Assembly (NCBI RefSeq): GCF_900113865.1
Contig: NZ_FOQY01000042.1
Location: 1 to 63,316 of the forward strand
Source of the DNA: Streptosporangium canum
Lineage (GTDB): Bacteria > Actinomycetota > Actinomycetes > Streptosporangiales > Streptosporangiaceae
Reading direction: 5' to 3'
Length of the DNA: 63,316 nucleotides
Below the pieces are notes generated by a model, which saw nothing but the letters and a program-made list of their open reading frames with translations, did no database searches and was not told the origin of the DNA. Position numbers and translations under genes: made by a program. Below, piece by piece: positions 48,942 to 57,997 of this stretch; position 1 is the stretch's first letter; each line of letters begins with the position of its first letter.

Positions 48942-50549
48942 GTGGCAAATGGGTGGGAACGAGCGCGAAAGACGGCGGGCGAGGTCTCACGTCTGATCGG
49001 CCGCTCGGCCGCCGAGGCGGGACGGGCCACGGTGCGCGCGGGCCGGAGCACGGGGCGGGCGACCGCGCGGGCCGGGCGTGGCGCGGCGAGCGGGACGCAG
49101 CGGGTCGGCAAGGCCGCGCGGCGGCTGACCCATGCCCAGGGCGCGGGCCGCACGGGGCTGGGCCAGCTGATCGAGCTGACCGCCGCGCACAGCGCCGGCG
49201 ACGCGCTGGTCACCGCGGCCCTGGCCGGGACCCTGTTCAAGCTCCCGGTGAACGAGGCCCGGGGCCAGGTCGCGCTCTACCTGCTGATCACGATGATCCC
49301 CTTCGTGGTGGTCGCGCCGTTCGTCGGCCCGGTCCTCGACCGGTTCCGCTCGGGCCGGCGCTTCGTGATGGCGGGCACCCTGTTCGGGCGCGGACTGCTC
49401 TGCTTCGCGATGGCGGCGGCGGTCGTCCCGGGCGACGTGTTCACCATCTTCCCCGCGGCGCTGGCCGTGCTGGTGCTGTCGAAGGCCTACAACGTCTCCC
49501 GTGCGGCGATCATGCCGAACGTGCTGCCCGCCGACATCGCGCTGGTCACCGCCAACGCCAGGGTCGCCCTGTTCGCGCTGGTCGCGGCCGGCGTCGCGGT
49601 CCCGGTCGGCGCGGGCGTCAGCGCCTGGCTCGGCGCCGAGTGGGTGCTGCGCGGGGCGACGGTGCTCTTCCTGCTCCAGGGCGTCCTGGCCGTACGGCTC
49701 CCGCGCCACGTGGACTCCCCCGACCTTGAGGAGCTGGAGGAGGGCGGCAGGCGTCCGCACCGCTGGCGCACCCTGCTGAACGTGGGTCCGGTGGTCGCCG
49801 AGGCGATGAAGGCCAACGTGGCCATCCGCCTCTACTCCGGGTTCCTCCTGTTCTACCTGCTCTTCCTCGTGCAGGACGGGAAGCTGCCCGGCTTCGCCCC
49901 GACGGTCACGATCGGCGCGCTGGCCGTGGCCGCCGGAGTCGGCGGGCTGACCGGGACGGTGGTGGCCTCCTGGGTGCGCAGCCGCTCCCCGCAGCTGATC
50001 GTGCTGTCGACGCTGGCGCTGTCGGCCGTGACCACGGTGGTGGCGGTGGTCGTGTTCAACCTGTGGACCGTGGTGGCCGTCGCCCTGGTGTCCGCGTTCG
50101 CCCAGGGACTGGGCAAGCTCGCCCTGGACGCGATCGTGCAGCGCGAGATCGGCGAGGAGGTGCGCTCGTCCACCTTCGGCGTGGTGGAGGCGTTCCTGCA
50201 GATCGCGTGGGTGCTCGGCGGGCTGGCCGGCCTGCTGCTGTCGCTGTTCGCCTCCGGCCCGGCCGGGCTCGCGGTGATGGCCGCGGTGCTGGGCGGCTCG
50301 CTCGGCTGGCTGCTGGTACGGCGGCGCGGGCGAGTCCAGGCGAGGGACGCCAGGGTCGAGGCCGCCCGGGCCGGGGCCCCCGACGCTCCCGATGCCCCCG
50401 GCACTCCCGCGGCCCCTGCCGACGACCGGTCGCCGGCTCCCCGGGAGCGCCGCCGACCGGATGCCGCGGGAACGACGACCGCGGTCGTGCGGCGCGAGGA
50501 CCCCGCGGCGGAGAAGCGGACCAAGCCGCTGACCAACCCCCACGGCTGA
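48942..50549 (+). CDS. MFS-type transporter with long charged ends
   Basis: The 535-residue protein has a basic Ala/Gly/Arg-rich N-terminal cytosolic segment (about 1-65), about twelve spans (VALYLLITMIPFVVVAPFVG, LDRFRSGRRFVMAGTLFGRG, AIVQREIGEEVRSSTFGVVE) and a disordered Pro/Ala tail. The substrate is unknown. The family is conserved next to DUF3027 and the cold-shock gene in actinomycetes. The start is GTG 48942. A TAAGACT -10-like box (48930-48936) sits so close that the message may be leaderless. The divergent gap 48651-48941 shows no gene. Confidence 0.82.
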   Translation: MANGWERARKTAGEVSRLIGRSAAEAGRATVRAGRSTGRATARAGRGAASGTQRVGKAARRLTHAQGAGRTGLGQLIELTAAHSAGDALVTAALAGTLFKLPVNEARGQVALYLLITMIPFVVVAPFVGPVLDRFRSGRRFVMAGTLFGRGLLCFAMAAAVVPGDVFTIFPAALAVLVLSKAYNVSRAAIMPNVLPADIALVTANARVALFALVAAGVAVPVGAGVSAWLGAEWVLRGATVLFLLQGVLAVRLPRHVDSPDLEELEEGGRRPHRWRTLLNVGPVVAEAMKANVAIRLYSGFLLFYLLFLVQDGKLPGFAPTVTIGALAVAAGVGGLTGTVVASWVRSRSPQLIVLSTLALSAVTTVVAVVVFNLWTVVAVALVSAFAQGLGKLALDAIVQREIGEEVRSSTFGVVEAFLQIAWVLGGLAGLLLSLFASGPAGLAVMAAVLGGSLGWLLVRRRGRVQARDARVEAARAGAPDAPDAPGTPAAPADDRSPAPRERRRPDAAGTTTAVVRREDPAAEKRTKPLTNPHG

Positions 50550-50565
50550 GCCGCCGGGGAGGAGG

Positions 50566-50964
50566 TCAGTCGTCCAGGTCGTCGGCCACCGCGCGGAGCA
50601 CGGCGGCGATCTTCTTGGCGTGCACGGCCTCGGGGTGCTTGCCCTTCTGGTAGGACGTGGAGACCGCGTCCAGGAGCTTGATCAGGTCTTCCACGATGAC
50701 GACCATCTCGTCGGGCTTCTTGCGCTTGCCCTTGGGCTTGGCGGCCTTGGCGAGCGTGGGAGGCTGGTCGATCACGCGGACCGAGAGCGCCTGCTGGCCA
50801 CGGCGTCCTTCGGCGACGCCGAACTCGACCTTCTGGCCCGGCTTGAGGGAGTCCACGCCACCGGGCAGCGCGGAAGAATGCACGAAGACCTCACCGCCGT
50901 CGTCGCGGGTGAGGAAGCCGAAACCCTTGTCGGCGTCATACCACTTGACCTTGCCACTCGGCAC
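50566..50964 (-). CDS. cold-shock-domain protein with C-terminal extension
   Basis: The 132-residue protein has a cold-shock domain (about 1-65): GKVKWYDADKGFGFLTRDDG (RNP-1), VFVHSSALPGG (RNP-2) and KVEFGVAEGRRGQQALSV. A Lys-rich linker (AAKPKGKRKKPDE) and a helical tail of about 50 residues follow. It binds single-stranded RNA or DNA. The long form is typical of actinomycetes. It is convergent with the MFS gene, 16 bases away. Confidence 0.92.
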   Translation of the reverse strand: MPSGKVKWYDADKGFGFLTRDDGGEVFVHSSALPGGVDSLKPGQKVEFGVAEGRRGQQALSVRVIDQPPTLAKAAKPKGKRKKPDEMVVIVEDLIKLLDAVSTSYQKGKHPEAVHAKKIAAVLRAVADDLDD

Positions 50965-51054
50965 AGGGGTGACCTCGTTCAGACTGTCGTGAAAAGGAAT
51001 GGATGTAGGTTATGCCCAGCGGAGGCCGAGGGCGACCGTCTAATCCGGCCTGAA

Positions 51055-51672
51055 TTACACCAGTGCGGCAGGGGTTCGCCAGCCGTCGAACCACTCGGCG
51101 AACTCGGTCAGATCGCCGAGCACCACATCGGCTCCGTGATCATGCAGCTCTCCCGCCGGGTAGAGGCCGGTCGCCACCGCCACGCTGGCGGCGCCCCCCG
51201 CCCGTGCCGCCTCGATGTCGGCGACATGATCTCCGACATAGGCCGCCGCGCCGAAGGTCGCCAGGGCCGGGCCCTTCGCGGGCCCGAAGACCGATCCGGC
51301 GATCTCGTCCACGTCCAGACCGAGGAATCCGACCGTCCTGGTCGCGTCGAGGGTGTTCTTGCCCGTCACCACGATGACCCGGCCGCCGGCCCGCCGTACG
51401 GCCTCGACGGCCTCGCGCGCGCCGGGCATGAGGGTGGTGACCGGGACGGCCATCGAGGGGTACAGCGACCGGAAGACGGCGACGGCCGCGGGGATCTCCT
51501 CCGGGGGCAGCCAGTTGGCCAGCTCCCACTCCAGCGGCGGCCCCAGCCTGGCCACCACCGCCGCGCTGTCGATGAACACGCCCATGCGCAGTGCCAGCTC
51601 GTCGTAGACGGCGGCGATGCCCGCGCGCGTGTCCGCGAGGGTCATGTCCAGGTCGAACCCCACCGAGCTCAT
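51055..51672 (-). CDS. HAD-family phosphatase
   Basis: The 205-residue protein has HAD motif I as VGFDLDMTLADT (nucleophile Asp), motif II VIVVTGKN (Thr), motif III Lys around FGPAKGP, and motif IV AAYVGDHVADIEAA. The cap is helical (C1). It resembles phosphoglycolate phosphatase-like enzymes; the substrate is unassigned. ATG 51672 gives the conserved start. It is divergent from a TetR gene. Confidence 0.88.
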   Translation of the reverse strand: MSSVGFDLDMTLADTRAGIAAVYDELALRMGVFIDSAAVVARLGPPLEWELANWLPPEEIPAAVAVFRSLYPSMAVPVTTLMPGAREAVEAVRRAGGRVIVVTGKNTLDATRTVGFLGLDVDEIAGSVFGPAKGPALATFGAAAYVGDHVADIEAARAGGAASVAVATGLYPAGELHDHGADVVLGDLTEFAEWFDGWRTPAALV

Positions 51673-51982
51673 CCGGCCGATCACCACTCCCCGTCCGCTT
51701 CGCGGAGGGTCTGCTCCGCTGAACCCTCGAAGCATGCCAAATCTGTTGGGAACAGAGGTAATCCTGAGCCGCTGTACGCGGCGCCACCTGCTGTGGAACC
51801 CTTTCAGGAGGAACGTGCCCAGCGGGGAGGACGGTGGCGCCGAGCAGTCCGGCGGCCGTCTCGCGGCCGGCCCCGCCTTCCCGTCCAGCCCGCCCCGCCG
51901 CCCGCCGCGCGCCGGGTCCGGCGCGCCGAGAGCCGACGGGCTCGGCACTGGATAGGGTCAAGGGGGAGGTATCGGCAGAGAA
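51673..51982. other. divergent HAD/TetR promoter region with a possible 46-codon ORF
   Basis: An inverted repeat CTGTT-GGG-AACAG (51743-51755) is followed by TAATCC. Further on, AGGAGGAAC precedes a GTG (51815) opening a 46-codon Pro/Arg-rich frame on the + strand that ends at 51955, 27 bases before the TetR start. It could be a leader peptide, but spacing and composition are poor evidence. Confidence 0.3.
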
Positions 51983-52606
51983 ATGACCAGATCGACACGC
52001 GAGCGGATCATCGACGAGGCCCTGCGCCTGTTCGCCGAACGAGGCTACTCGGCGACCTCGGTGGCGGAGATCGAGGCCGCCTCCGGGCTGTCCCCCGGCG
52101 CCGGGGGGCTCTACCGGCACTTCAAGTCCAAGTACGAGGTGCTGGCGGCGGCGATGAACGAGCACGCCGCCCGGACCCGGACACAGATCGCCGAGACCCT
52201 GACCGAGATGAGCGCCGTCGACCCCTCGGTCGACATCGAGGAGCGCCTGGCGCACCTGTGCAAGGCGGGTCTGGCCAAGGTCCGCGAGGAGAGCGAGCTG
52301 ACGCGCGTCTTCTTCCGCGACCTGAGCCAGTTCCCCGAACTGGTGGCGATCGTCCGCGAGGGGCTGCTGCAACCCATGTTCGACGCGATCACCACCTGGT
52401 TCCGCGCCCAGCCCGAATACGCCGGAGCCGACCTCGACTGGCCCGGGATCGGCGCCGTGCTCGGCGGCGCGGTGGTCCACTACCGGCTTTTCCAGGAGAT
52501 CGTGGGCGAGCCCCCCGGACGCGCGGAACGTGATCGTTTCGTCGCCTCCTGGGTGCGCCTGGCGCTCGGGCTGCTGCCACGCCCGGCCGTCCAGGCGATC
52601 GGCTGA
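51983..52606 (+). CDS. TetR-family regulator
   Basis: The 207-residue protein has the helix-turn-helix RERIIDEALRLFAERGYSAT, then SVAEIEAASGLSPGAGGLYR and HFKSKYEVL, with a C-terminal domain (ESELTRVFFRDLSQFPELVA, then LGGAVVHYRLFQEIVGEPPG) of the TetR_C_11-like fatty-acid-regulator type. The GLSPGAGGLYRHF segment is typical of FadR/AcrR-like actinobacterial regulators. The target is unknown; the divergent HAD gene is a candidate. Confidence 0.87.
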   Translation: MTRSTRERIIDEALRLFAERGYSATSVAEIEAASGLSPGAGGLYRHFKSKYEVLAAAMNEHAARTRTQIAETLTEMSAVDPSVDIEERLAHLCKAGLAKVREESELTRVFFRDLSQFPELVAIVREGLLQPMFDAITTWFRAQPEYAGADLDWPGIGAVLGGAVVHYRLFQEIVGEPPGRAERDRFVASWVRLALGLLPRPAVQAIG

Positions 52607-52708
52607 ACCGGGGAGGGCCGTCGTTTCCCCCTCATCCGCGGCCGATCGTATGAAACCGGATTTTCCCCAAGCCCCGCTCTGTCGGTAAGGCCTCCTACCA
52701 TTGACGGA

Positions 52709-55078
52709 ATGAGCACGGAGTTCACCGAGTGGCTGCGCGGCCGGAGCGATGACCAGTTGCGGGCTCTCGTCGCCGTGCGACCCGAGCTCATCACCCCGGT
52801 CCCGGCACACCTCGAAGGACTGGCCGCGCGGGCGGGCAGCCCGTCGGCGATCGGCCGCGTGCTCGACCGGCTCGACCTGTTCACGCTCTCGGTCATCGAG
52901 ACGCTGGCCGTGCTCCCGTCACCGGTCGCCCACCGGACGCTGCGCGCCCAGATGGCCCGCGCGCTGCGGGGCGCGGCGGACCCGGCGTTCCAGGTCGCGC
53001 TCAGGGAGACGGTCGAGCGGCTGCGGACCCTGGCCCTGGTCTACGGGCCCGACAAGGCCCTGGCGCCGGCTCCCGGCGTGCGGGAGGTCCTCGAAGCGCC
53101 CGCTGGGCTCGGCCCGCCGGCGGTGGAGGTGTTCAGGCACCATCCCGCCGAGCGTCTGGCCGAGCTGGTCGAGGACGTCGGCGGCGACGGCGACGGCACC
53201 AAGGAGACCCTCGCCCGGCTGCTCAGCGACCCGGAAATCGTCGGACGGCTGATCCAGGACGTCTCACCGCAGGCCCGCTCCGCGCTCAACGAGCTGGCCT
53301 GGGGGCCGGCCAGCGGCCGGGTGCCCAACGCGCGCCGGGAGGTGCGGACCGACACCGCCCAGTCGCCGATCGAGCAGCTGCTCTCCCGCGCGCTGCTCGG
53401 CGCCACCGGCGAGGAGACCGTCGTCCTGCCCCGCGAGGTCGCCCTGGCCCTGCGCGGCGGCCGGATCCACCGTGACCTCTCCCCCGTCCCTCCCGCGCTC
53501 GACGGCGCCGTGCGCGACCAGGGGCTCGCCGACCGCACGGCCGCCGGGCAGGCGTTCGCGTTCACCCGCGCGGTGGAGGAGCTGTGCGAACGGTGGAGCG
53601 TCGACCCTCCCGGCGTGCTCCGCAGCGGCGGCCTGGCCGTACGCGACCTGAAGCGGGCCTCGATCCTGCTCGACCTGCCCGAGTGGGTGACGGGTCTGGT
53701 CGTCGAAGTGGCGCACGCGGCCGGGCTGGTGGCCGCCAGCGGCGCGGTGGACGGCGAATGGCTGCCCACCCCGGCCTACGACGGCTGGCGGGTGAAGGGC
53801 ACCGAGGACCGCTGGACGGTGCTGGCCACGACCTGGCTCACCATGGACCGGGTGCCCGGAGTGATCGGCGAGCGTGACGAGCGCGACCGCCTGCTCAACG
53901 CCCTCCATCCCGACCTGCGCCGCTCGGCCGCCGCCGAGGTCCGCACCGCCACCCTGGGCATGCTCGCCGTCGCCGGCCCCGGTCTGGCCCCCACCCTGGA
54001 GTCGGTGCGCGAGCGCCTGGCCTGGGAGCAGCCCCGCCGGCGCGGCGGCCACCGCGACCAGCTGGTGGAGTTCACGCTGCGCGAGGCGGAGCAGATCGGG
54101 GTGACCGGCCTCGGCACGGTCGTGGACCACGGCCGCGCCCTGCTCCCCGGCTGCGACCGCACGATGTCGGCGGGCCGGCTCCTGGCCCCGCTGCTGCCCG
54201 AGCCACTCGACCACGTCCTGCTGCAGGCCGACCTGACCGCCGTGGCCCCCGGACCGCTCACCAGCGACCTGAGGCGGTGGCTGGCGCTGGCGGCCGAGGT
54301 GGAGTCCACCGGCGGCGCGACGGTCTACCGGTTCGACGAGCGGTCGATCCGGCGGGCGCTGGACGCGGGGCAGAGCGCCGACGAGATGCTGGCCATGCTG
54401 GAGCGGCACTCCACCACGCCGGTCCCGCAGCCGCTCGGCTACCTGGTCACGGACGTGGCCCGCCGCCACGGCCGCATGCGCGTCGGTACGGCGAGCGCCT
54501 ACGTGCGGTGCGACGATCCCTCGCTGCTGGACGAGGTGATGGCCGACAGGCGTGCCCTCCCGCTGCGGCTGCGCCGCCTCGCCCCCACCGTGATCGCCTC
54601 CAAGACCTCCCGTCCGACCCTGGTCGACTCGCTGCGCGCGATGGGCTACGCCCCGGCCTCCGAGTCCCTGGACGGTGACGTGATCATCACCCAGCTCGAC
54701 GTCCGCAGGACCGACGGCCAGCCCCTCGTCCGTTCCTCGGCGACGTTCAACGGCCTGGAGGCCGACGTCGTGGCGGCGGCCGTACGCGCCGTCCGCGCGG
54801 GCGACGCCGCGCACCGGGCACGCCGGGCGCCGGTGGAGGCCCCCGCCGGCCAGGTCCCGCGTTCCCCTGCGACCGCCACCATCGTCGCGCTGCGCGAGGC
54901 CATCCGGCAGGGCTCCCAGGTCTGGATCGGCTACCTCGACTCCCAGGGCAACGCCACCAGCCGGATCCTGGAGCCCGCCCGGATGGAGGGCGGCTATCTC
55001 ACCGCCTACGACGAGACCCGGGCGGCGGTGCACCGCTTCGCCCTGCACCGCATCACCGGCATCGCCGACATCAACTGA
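52709..55078 (+). CDS. helicase-associated protein with WYL-like C-terminus
   Basis: The 789-residue protein has an N-terminal helicase-associated region (FTEWLRGRSDDQLRALVAVR, then AIGRVLDRLDLFTLSVIETL), a central Helicase_C_3-like part (ATVYRFDERSIRRALDAGQS, VTDVARRHGRMRVGTASAYV) and a C-terminal beta domain resembling WYL (GSQVWIGYLDSQGNATSRIL, then AVHRFALHRITGIADI). It lacks helicase motifs itself. In actinomycetes it is encoded close to the XPB-type helicase, here 2.9 kb downstream across the DUF4190 gene and an inserted element, so it is probably that helicase's partner. Confidence 0.85.
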   Translation: MSTEFTEWLRGRSDDQLRALVAVRPELITPVPAHLEGLAARAGSPSAIGRVLDRLDLFTLSVIETLAVLPSPVAHRTLRAQMARALRGAADPAFQVALRETVERLRTLALVYGPDKALAPAPGVREVLEAPAGLGPPAVEVFRHHPAERLAELVEDVGGDGDGTKETLARLLSDPEIVGRLIQDVSPQARSALNELAWGPASGRVPNARREVRTDTAQSPIEQLLSRALLGATGEETVVLPREVALALRGGRIHRDLSPVPPALDGAVRDQGLADRTAAGQAFAFTRAVEELCERWSVDPPGVLRSGGLAVRDLKRASILLDLPEWVTGLVVEVAHAAGLVAASGAVDGEWLPTPAYDGWRVKGTEDRWTVLATTWLTMDRVPGVIGERDERDRLLNALHPDLRRSAAAEVRTATLGMLAVAGPGLAPTLESVRERLAWEQPRRRGGHRDQLVEFTLREAEQIGVTGLGTVVDHGRALLPGCDRTMSAGRLLAPLLPEPLDHVLLQADLTAVAPGPLTSDLRRWLALAAEVESTGGATVYRFDERSIRRALDAGQSADEMLAMLERHSTTPVPQPLGYLVTDVARRHGRMRVGTASAYVRCDDPSLLDEVMADRRALPLRLRRLAPTVIASKTSRPTLVDSLRAMGYAPASESLDGDVIITQLDVRRTDGQPLVRSSATFNGLEADVVAAAVRAVRAGDAAHRARRAPVEAPAGQVPRSPATATIVALREAIRQGSQVWIGYLDSQGNATSRILEPARMEGGYLTAYDETRAAVHRFALHRITGIADIN

Positions 55079-55225
55079 TGGGGGGCTTCCTCGATCGCGG
55101 ATTCGCCGCCCCGGTCACGGGGCGCAGACGTCCCGCCGTCCGCCCTGGTAGGAAGGCTCTCACCCGGTCCGGTCCCGGCCGGATGCGACCGGCGTCATCC
55201 GCCTACAACAGAGGGCATAGGCCCC

Positions 55226-55248
55226 ATATCGTGATATTTCTTGATATT
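55226..55248 (+). promoter_or_regulatory. AT-rich repeats upstream of the DUF4190 gene
   Basis: ATATC-GT-GATAT (55226-55237) is a small palindrome, and TGATATT occurs at 55232-55238 and 55242-55248, 10 bp apart. The position, 30-50 bases before the GTG at 55278, suits an operator. Confidence 0.4.
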
Positions 55249-55277
55249 CCCAGCTCAAGAGAAGCGAGAGACTCACA

Positions 55278-55901
55278 GTGAGCAGCGGCACACCTGAGGG
55301 CCCCAGCACGAACCCAGATGACTGGAAGAGCCCCTACAGCACCGGCCCCGGCCAGACGCCCGGGTACGGCCAGCAGCCCGAGTACGGCCAGCAGCCCGGC
55401 CAGGGACACCAGCAGCCGGGCTACGGCCAGCAGCCCCAGGGCTACGGCCAGGGTTACGGTCAGGACCAGAGCTACGGCCAGGGCCAGGGTTACGGTCAGC
55501 AGGCTCAGGGCTACGGTCCGGGCTACGGCGACCAGAGCCAGGGCTACGGTCAAGGCTACGGCGACCAGGGCTACGGTCCGGGCTACGGAGAGCAGCCCTA
55601 CGGGCAGCCGGGCTACGGCTACGGCACCCCGCCACGCCAGAACAACGACGGCGTCCGGACCCACGCGATCGTCGCGCTCGTCATCAGCATCGTGCTGGCC
55701 CTGAGCTGCTACATCAGCCTCGGCGGCATCGCCGGAGCCATCATGTCCGGCATCGCGCTGGGCAAGGTCGACACCGACCCCCGGAGCGCCAGGAACCTCC
55801 TCAAGTGGACCTGGATCGGCATCGGCATCAACGTCGCCCTGGTCGTCCTGGGCTTCGGCGCCCTCATCGTCGCGGGTGTCAACGGCGCGTTCGACAACTG
55901 A
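55278..55901 (+). CDS. DUF4190 membrane protein with Tyr/Gly/Gln-rich N-terminus
   Basis: In this 207-residue protein the first 115 residues are a low-complexity tract of about twenty GYGQ/GYGP-type units, like prion-like or phase-separating tails. Two spans of DUF4190 follow (HAIVALVISIVLALSCYISL and IGIGINVALVVLGFGALIVA), with SGIALGKVDTD between them. The function is unknown; the family is common in actinomycetes. The start is GTG 55278. An element begins within about 25 bases of its stop. Confidence 0.85.
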   Translation: MSSGTPEGPSTNPDDWKSPYSTGPGQTPGYGQQPEYGQQPGQGHQQPGYGQQPQGYGQGYGQDQSYGQGQGYGQQAQGYGPGYGDQSQGYGQGYGDQGYGPGYGEQPYGQPGYGYGTPPRQNNDGVRTHAIVALVISIVLALSCYISLGGIAGAIMSGIALGKVDTDPRSARNLLKWTWIGIGINVALVVLGFGALIVAGVNGAFDN

Positions 55902-55925
55902 GCGGATCGGGGACTGCCGGGAGGC

Positions 55926-56078
55926 TTATCTCTGTTGTACATACGGAGCGGGGAGTGTCGAGCCGGTAAGCGGACGCAGCACCGGGTCAGTCTCGGAGAG
56001 ATGCCGCAGCCGTTCCAAAGCAGCCAACAGGGCCTTGCGATGCGTTTCCGTGTCGGCGCCCGCGTTCAGTTCACGCAT
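55926..56078 (-). CDS. 50-residue protein in the recombinase element
   Basis: ATG 56078 reads MRELNAGADTETHRKALLAA, then LERLRHLSETDPVLRPLTGS and a tail ending PAPYVQQR, stop TAA at 55926. GGGGAG lies six bases upstream. The helical, charged N-terminal half could be a small recombination directionality or coupling factor, but no family is recognised. It is downstream of the recombinase on the same strand. Confidence 0.5.
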   Translation of the reverse strand: MRELNAGADTETHRKALLAALERLRHLSETDPVLRPLTGSTLPAPYVQQR

Positions 56079-56229
56079 GTGTCTCCCCTGCCGGCCCACC
56101 GGATCCCGAGTGGACTGCTCGTCGGCGCCGGGCCGAACAGCCCGGCATGGGGAGTACCAGTCCCGGAGAGGGAAGGTGTTAGGCCGAACCTCTCGGCAGG
56201 CACCGTGCCCGCGACGCTCAGACGGCCCA

Positions 56230-56254
56230 GGGAACGCGAAAAGGCCGCGTTCCC
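56230..56254 (-). terminator. hairpin after the recombinase gene
   Basis: GGGAACGCG (56230-56238) and CGCGTTCCC (56246-56254) pair perfectly around a 7-base loop, 36 bases beyond the recombinase stop. Confidence 0.6.
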
Positions 56255-56289
56255 TTCGGGGAGCACGGCACGATGCAGGCGCAATTTAA

Positions 56290-57969
56290 TCAGTCGTCGG
56301 CCGCGACCATCCCGGCAGTGATGTCATCGACAACCGCCGTCAGTTTGTCCTCGTCACCGCCCGACGCGGCCCGGCGGAGACGACCCTCGTCGCCAAACCA
56401 GATAGCGAATCGGCGAGGGTCTACCGTCTTGCCCCCCTTCAATGCCGGGGCAACCTCCACGAACGCGCCCGCGCGCAACAAGAGGTCGCGCTTGCCCTCC
56501 GTACCTTCGTGCGCCCAAACTTCGCCGAACGTCCGCCCCGTAGGAACAAGCTCCACCCCTCCCGGCTTCGCATTGGCCTGCATTTCACGGAGGTTGGCTA
56601 GGCGGCCCTCCGTATCTGCGTAGAGCTTCGCGAAGCGAGCAGGTCCGTTCTCACCAGAGAAGACACCGCGTTCGTAGCGGTCCGCTTCCAACTCGTCCAG
56701 GGCTTCTTCTGCCTGCCGGATCTCGGCACGGTAGTCCTCTCCCGCGTAAGCGCGCTCCTCCACGATCTCGACGCGCCCGATCTCTTCCAAGAACCGCTTG
56801 GTCACGTGGTCTTCAATGGCCTGCGCGGCGATCGACGGACCGATACATGGTGTACCCCCGGCGGTCTGACGGTTTTTCAAAGCCCCGATGCACCGGTAAC
56901 GAAGCCGCCCGTTAGACACGTAGGAGTACATTCGGCTGCTGCACACGACGCACACGAGAACGCCCCGCAGCAGTGCCGTACCAGCCCGGCGACGGTCCTG
57001 CGGATTCTTTCGCCGCGCCAGCTCATCCTGTAGAGCCTGCCATGTGTCCAAGTCCATCACCGGAGGGCGGCCTACGAACGGAAGACCGTCCGTTCCCTTG
57101 ATCACTTCACCATCATCGATGATGTATCCGAGCAGATGAGGCGAGGTAAGAACCGCTCGTGTGGTCGGGGTGTACCAACCGTGCGACTTTCCACGGCTCG
57201 CACGGTTGCTCGTCCCCGTCGAACGCGATGGATGCCCCGGCGACGGGACGCCCCGTTCAGTCAGGTCCCGGGCAATCGCAATCAGGGACTCCTTCGCGAG
57301 CACCCGCGAGGTGACCTCGCGGAGGATCTCCACCTCGTCGGGGTTGACTTCCAGCACCCGGCCAGGACCGTTCGGATTCGGAACCGAGCGATAACCGTAC
57401 GGTGTGCGTCCACCAGTCCACCGGCCTTCACGCCGTAGATGCTCATGAGCACTCGCGACGCGGAGTCCGATCGTTGCCGCCTCCAGTTCCGCGAAGATGG
57501 CAATGATCTTCGCCATCGCCTCGCTGACGGAATCGGTCAGGTCGAGAGGTTCCGTCGCGGAGGCCAGGGCTACGCCCTTTTCCTTTGTCTGCTTCATGAT
57601 CTCCGCGAAGTCCACCAGAGACCGGGACAGACGGTCGATCTTGAAGAAGACGCTGACGTCGATCTCGTCGAACCGCGTCATTATGCGCTTGAGCCCCTTG
57701 CGGTCCAGCCCGCCCGAGAACCCCGATACGTCGATGTCTTCTTCGACGATCACCACATTCCAGCCGTGCCGCTTGCAGTACTCGCGACACTTTGCAAGCT
57801 GCCGTTCCGGGGAGGTGGACTCATCGGTTTCCCGCGAGAGACGGACGTAGATCGCCGCCCGGAGCCCACGAGCGGTCCCCGTCCTAGCGACCTTGCGGCG
57901 TGCACGTGGCAGTGCACGGACCAGGGATTCTGGCAGCGTGGAAGGGATAGCGGGGGTACCGTCGTTCAT
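56290..57969 (-). CDS. large serine recombinase (integrase)
   Basis: The 559-residue protein has an N-terminal resolvase catalytic domain (about 37-190): AAIYVRLSRETDES with nucleophile Ser45, then VSVFFKIDRLSRSLVDFAEI and DSVSEAMAKIIAIFAELEAA. The recombinase domain follows (GRWTGGRTPYGYRSVPNPNG), then a zinc ribbon (CVVCSSRMYSYVSNGRLRYR with a later GGTPC) and a coiled-coil C-terminus (EDYRAEIRQAEEALDELEAD). It makes 2-bp-core, attP/attB-type insertions. ATG 57969 faces the XPB start 28 bases away, the usual position of an integrase beside its attachment site. Confidence 0.92.
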   Translation of the reverse strand: MNDGTPAIPSTLPESLVRALPRARRKVARTGTARGLRAAIYVRLSRETDESTSPERQLAKCREYCKRHGWNVVIVEEDIDVSGFSGGLDRKGLKRIMTRFDEIDVSVFFKIDRLSRSLVDFAEIMKQTKEKGVALASATEPLDLTDSVSEAMAKIIAIFAELEAATIGLRVASAHEHLRREGRWTGGRTPYGYRSVPNPNGPGRVLEVNPDEVEILREVTSRVLAKESLIAIARDLTERGVPSPGHPSRSTGTSNRASRGKSHGWYTPTTRAVLTSPHLLGYIIDDGEVIKGTDGLPFVGRPPVMDLDTWQALQDELARRKNPQDRRRAGTALLRGVLVCVVCSSRMYSYVSNGRLRYRCIGALKNRQTAGGTPCIGPSIAAQAIEDHVTKRFLEEIGRVEIVEERAYAGEDYRAEIRQAEEALDELEADRYERGVFSGENGPARFAKLYADTEGRLANLREMQANAKPGGVELVPTGRTFGEVWAHEGTEGKRDLLLRAGAFVEVAPALKGGKTVDPRRFAIWFGDEGRLRRAASGGDEDKLTAVVDDITAGMVAADD

Positions 57970-57997
57970 GGCTAGGAGATCCTATCCGGAGGTATGC

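Noticed and set aside
56066..56284. 72-codon minus-strand frame in the recombinase element
   Set aside because: It overlaps the recombinase terminator hairpin and the better supported 50-codon ORF.
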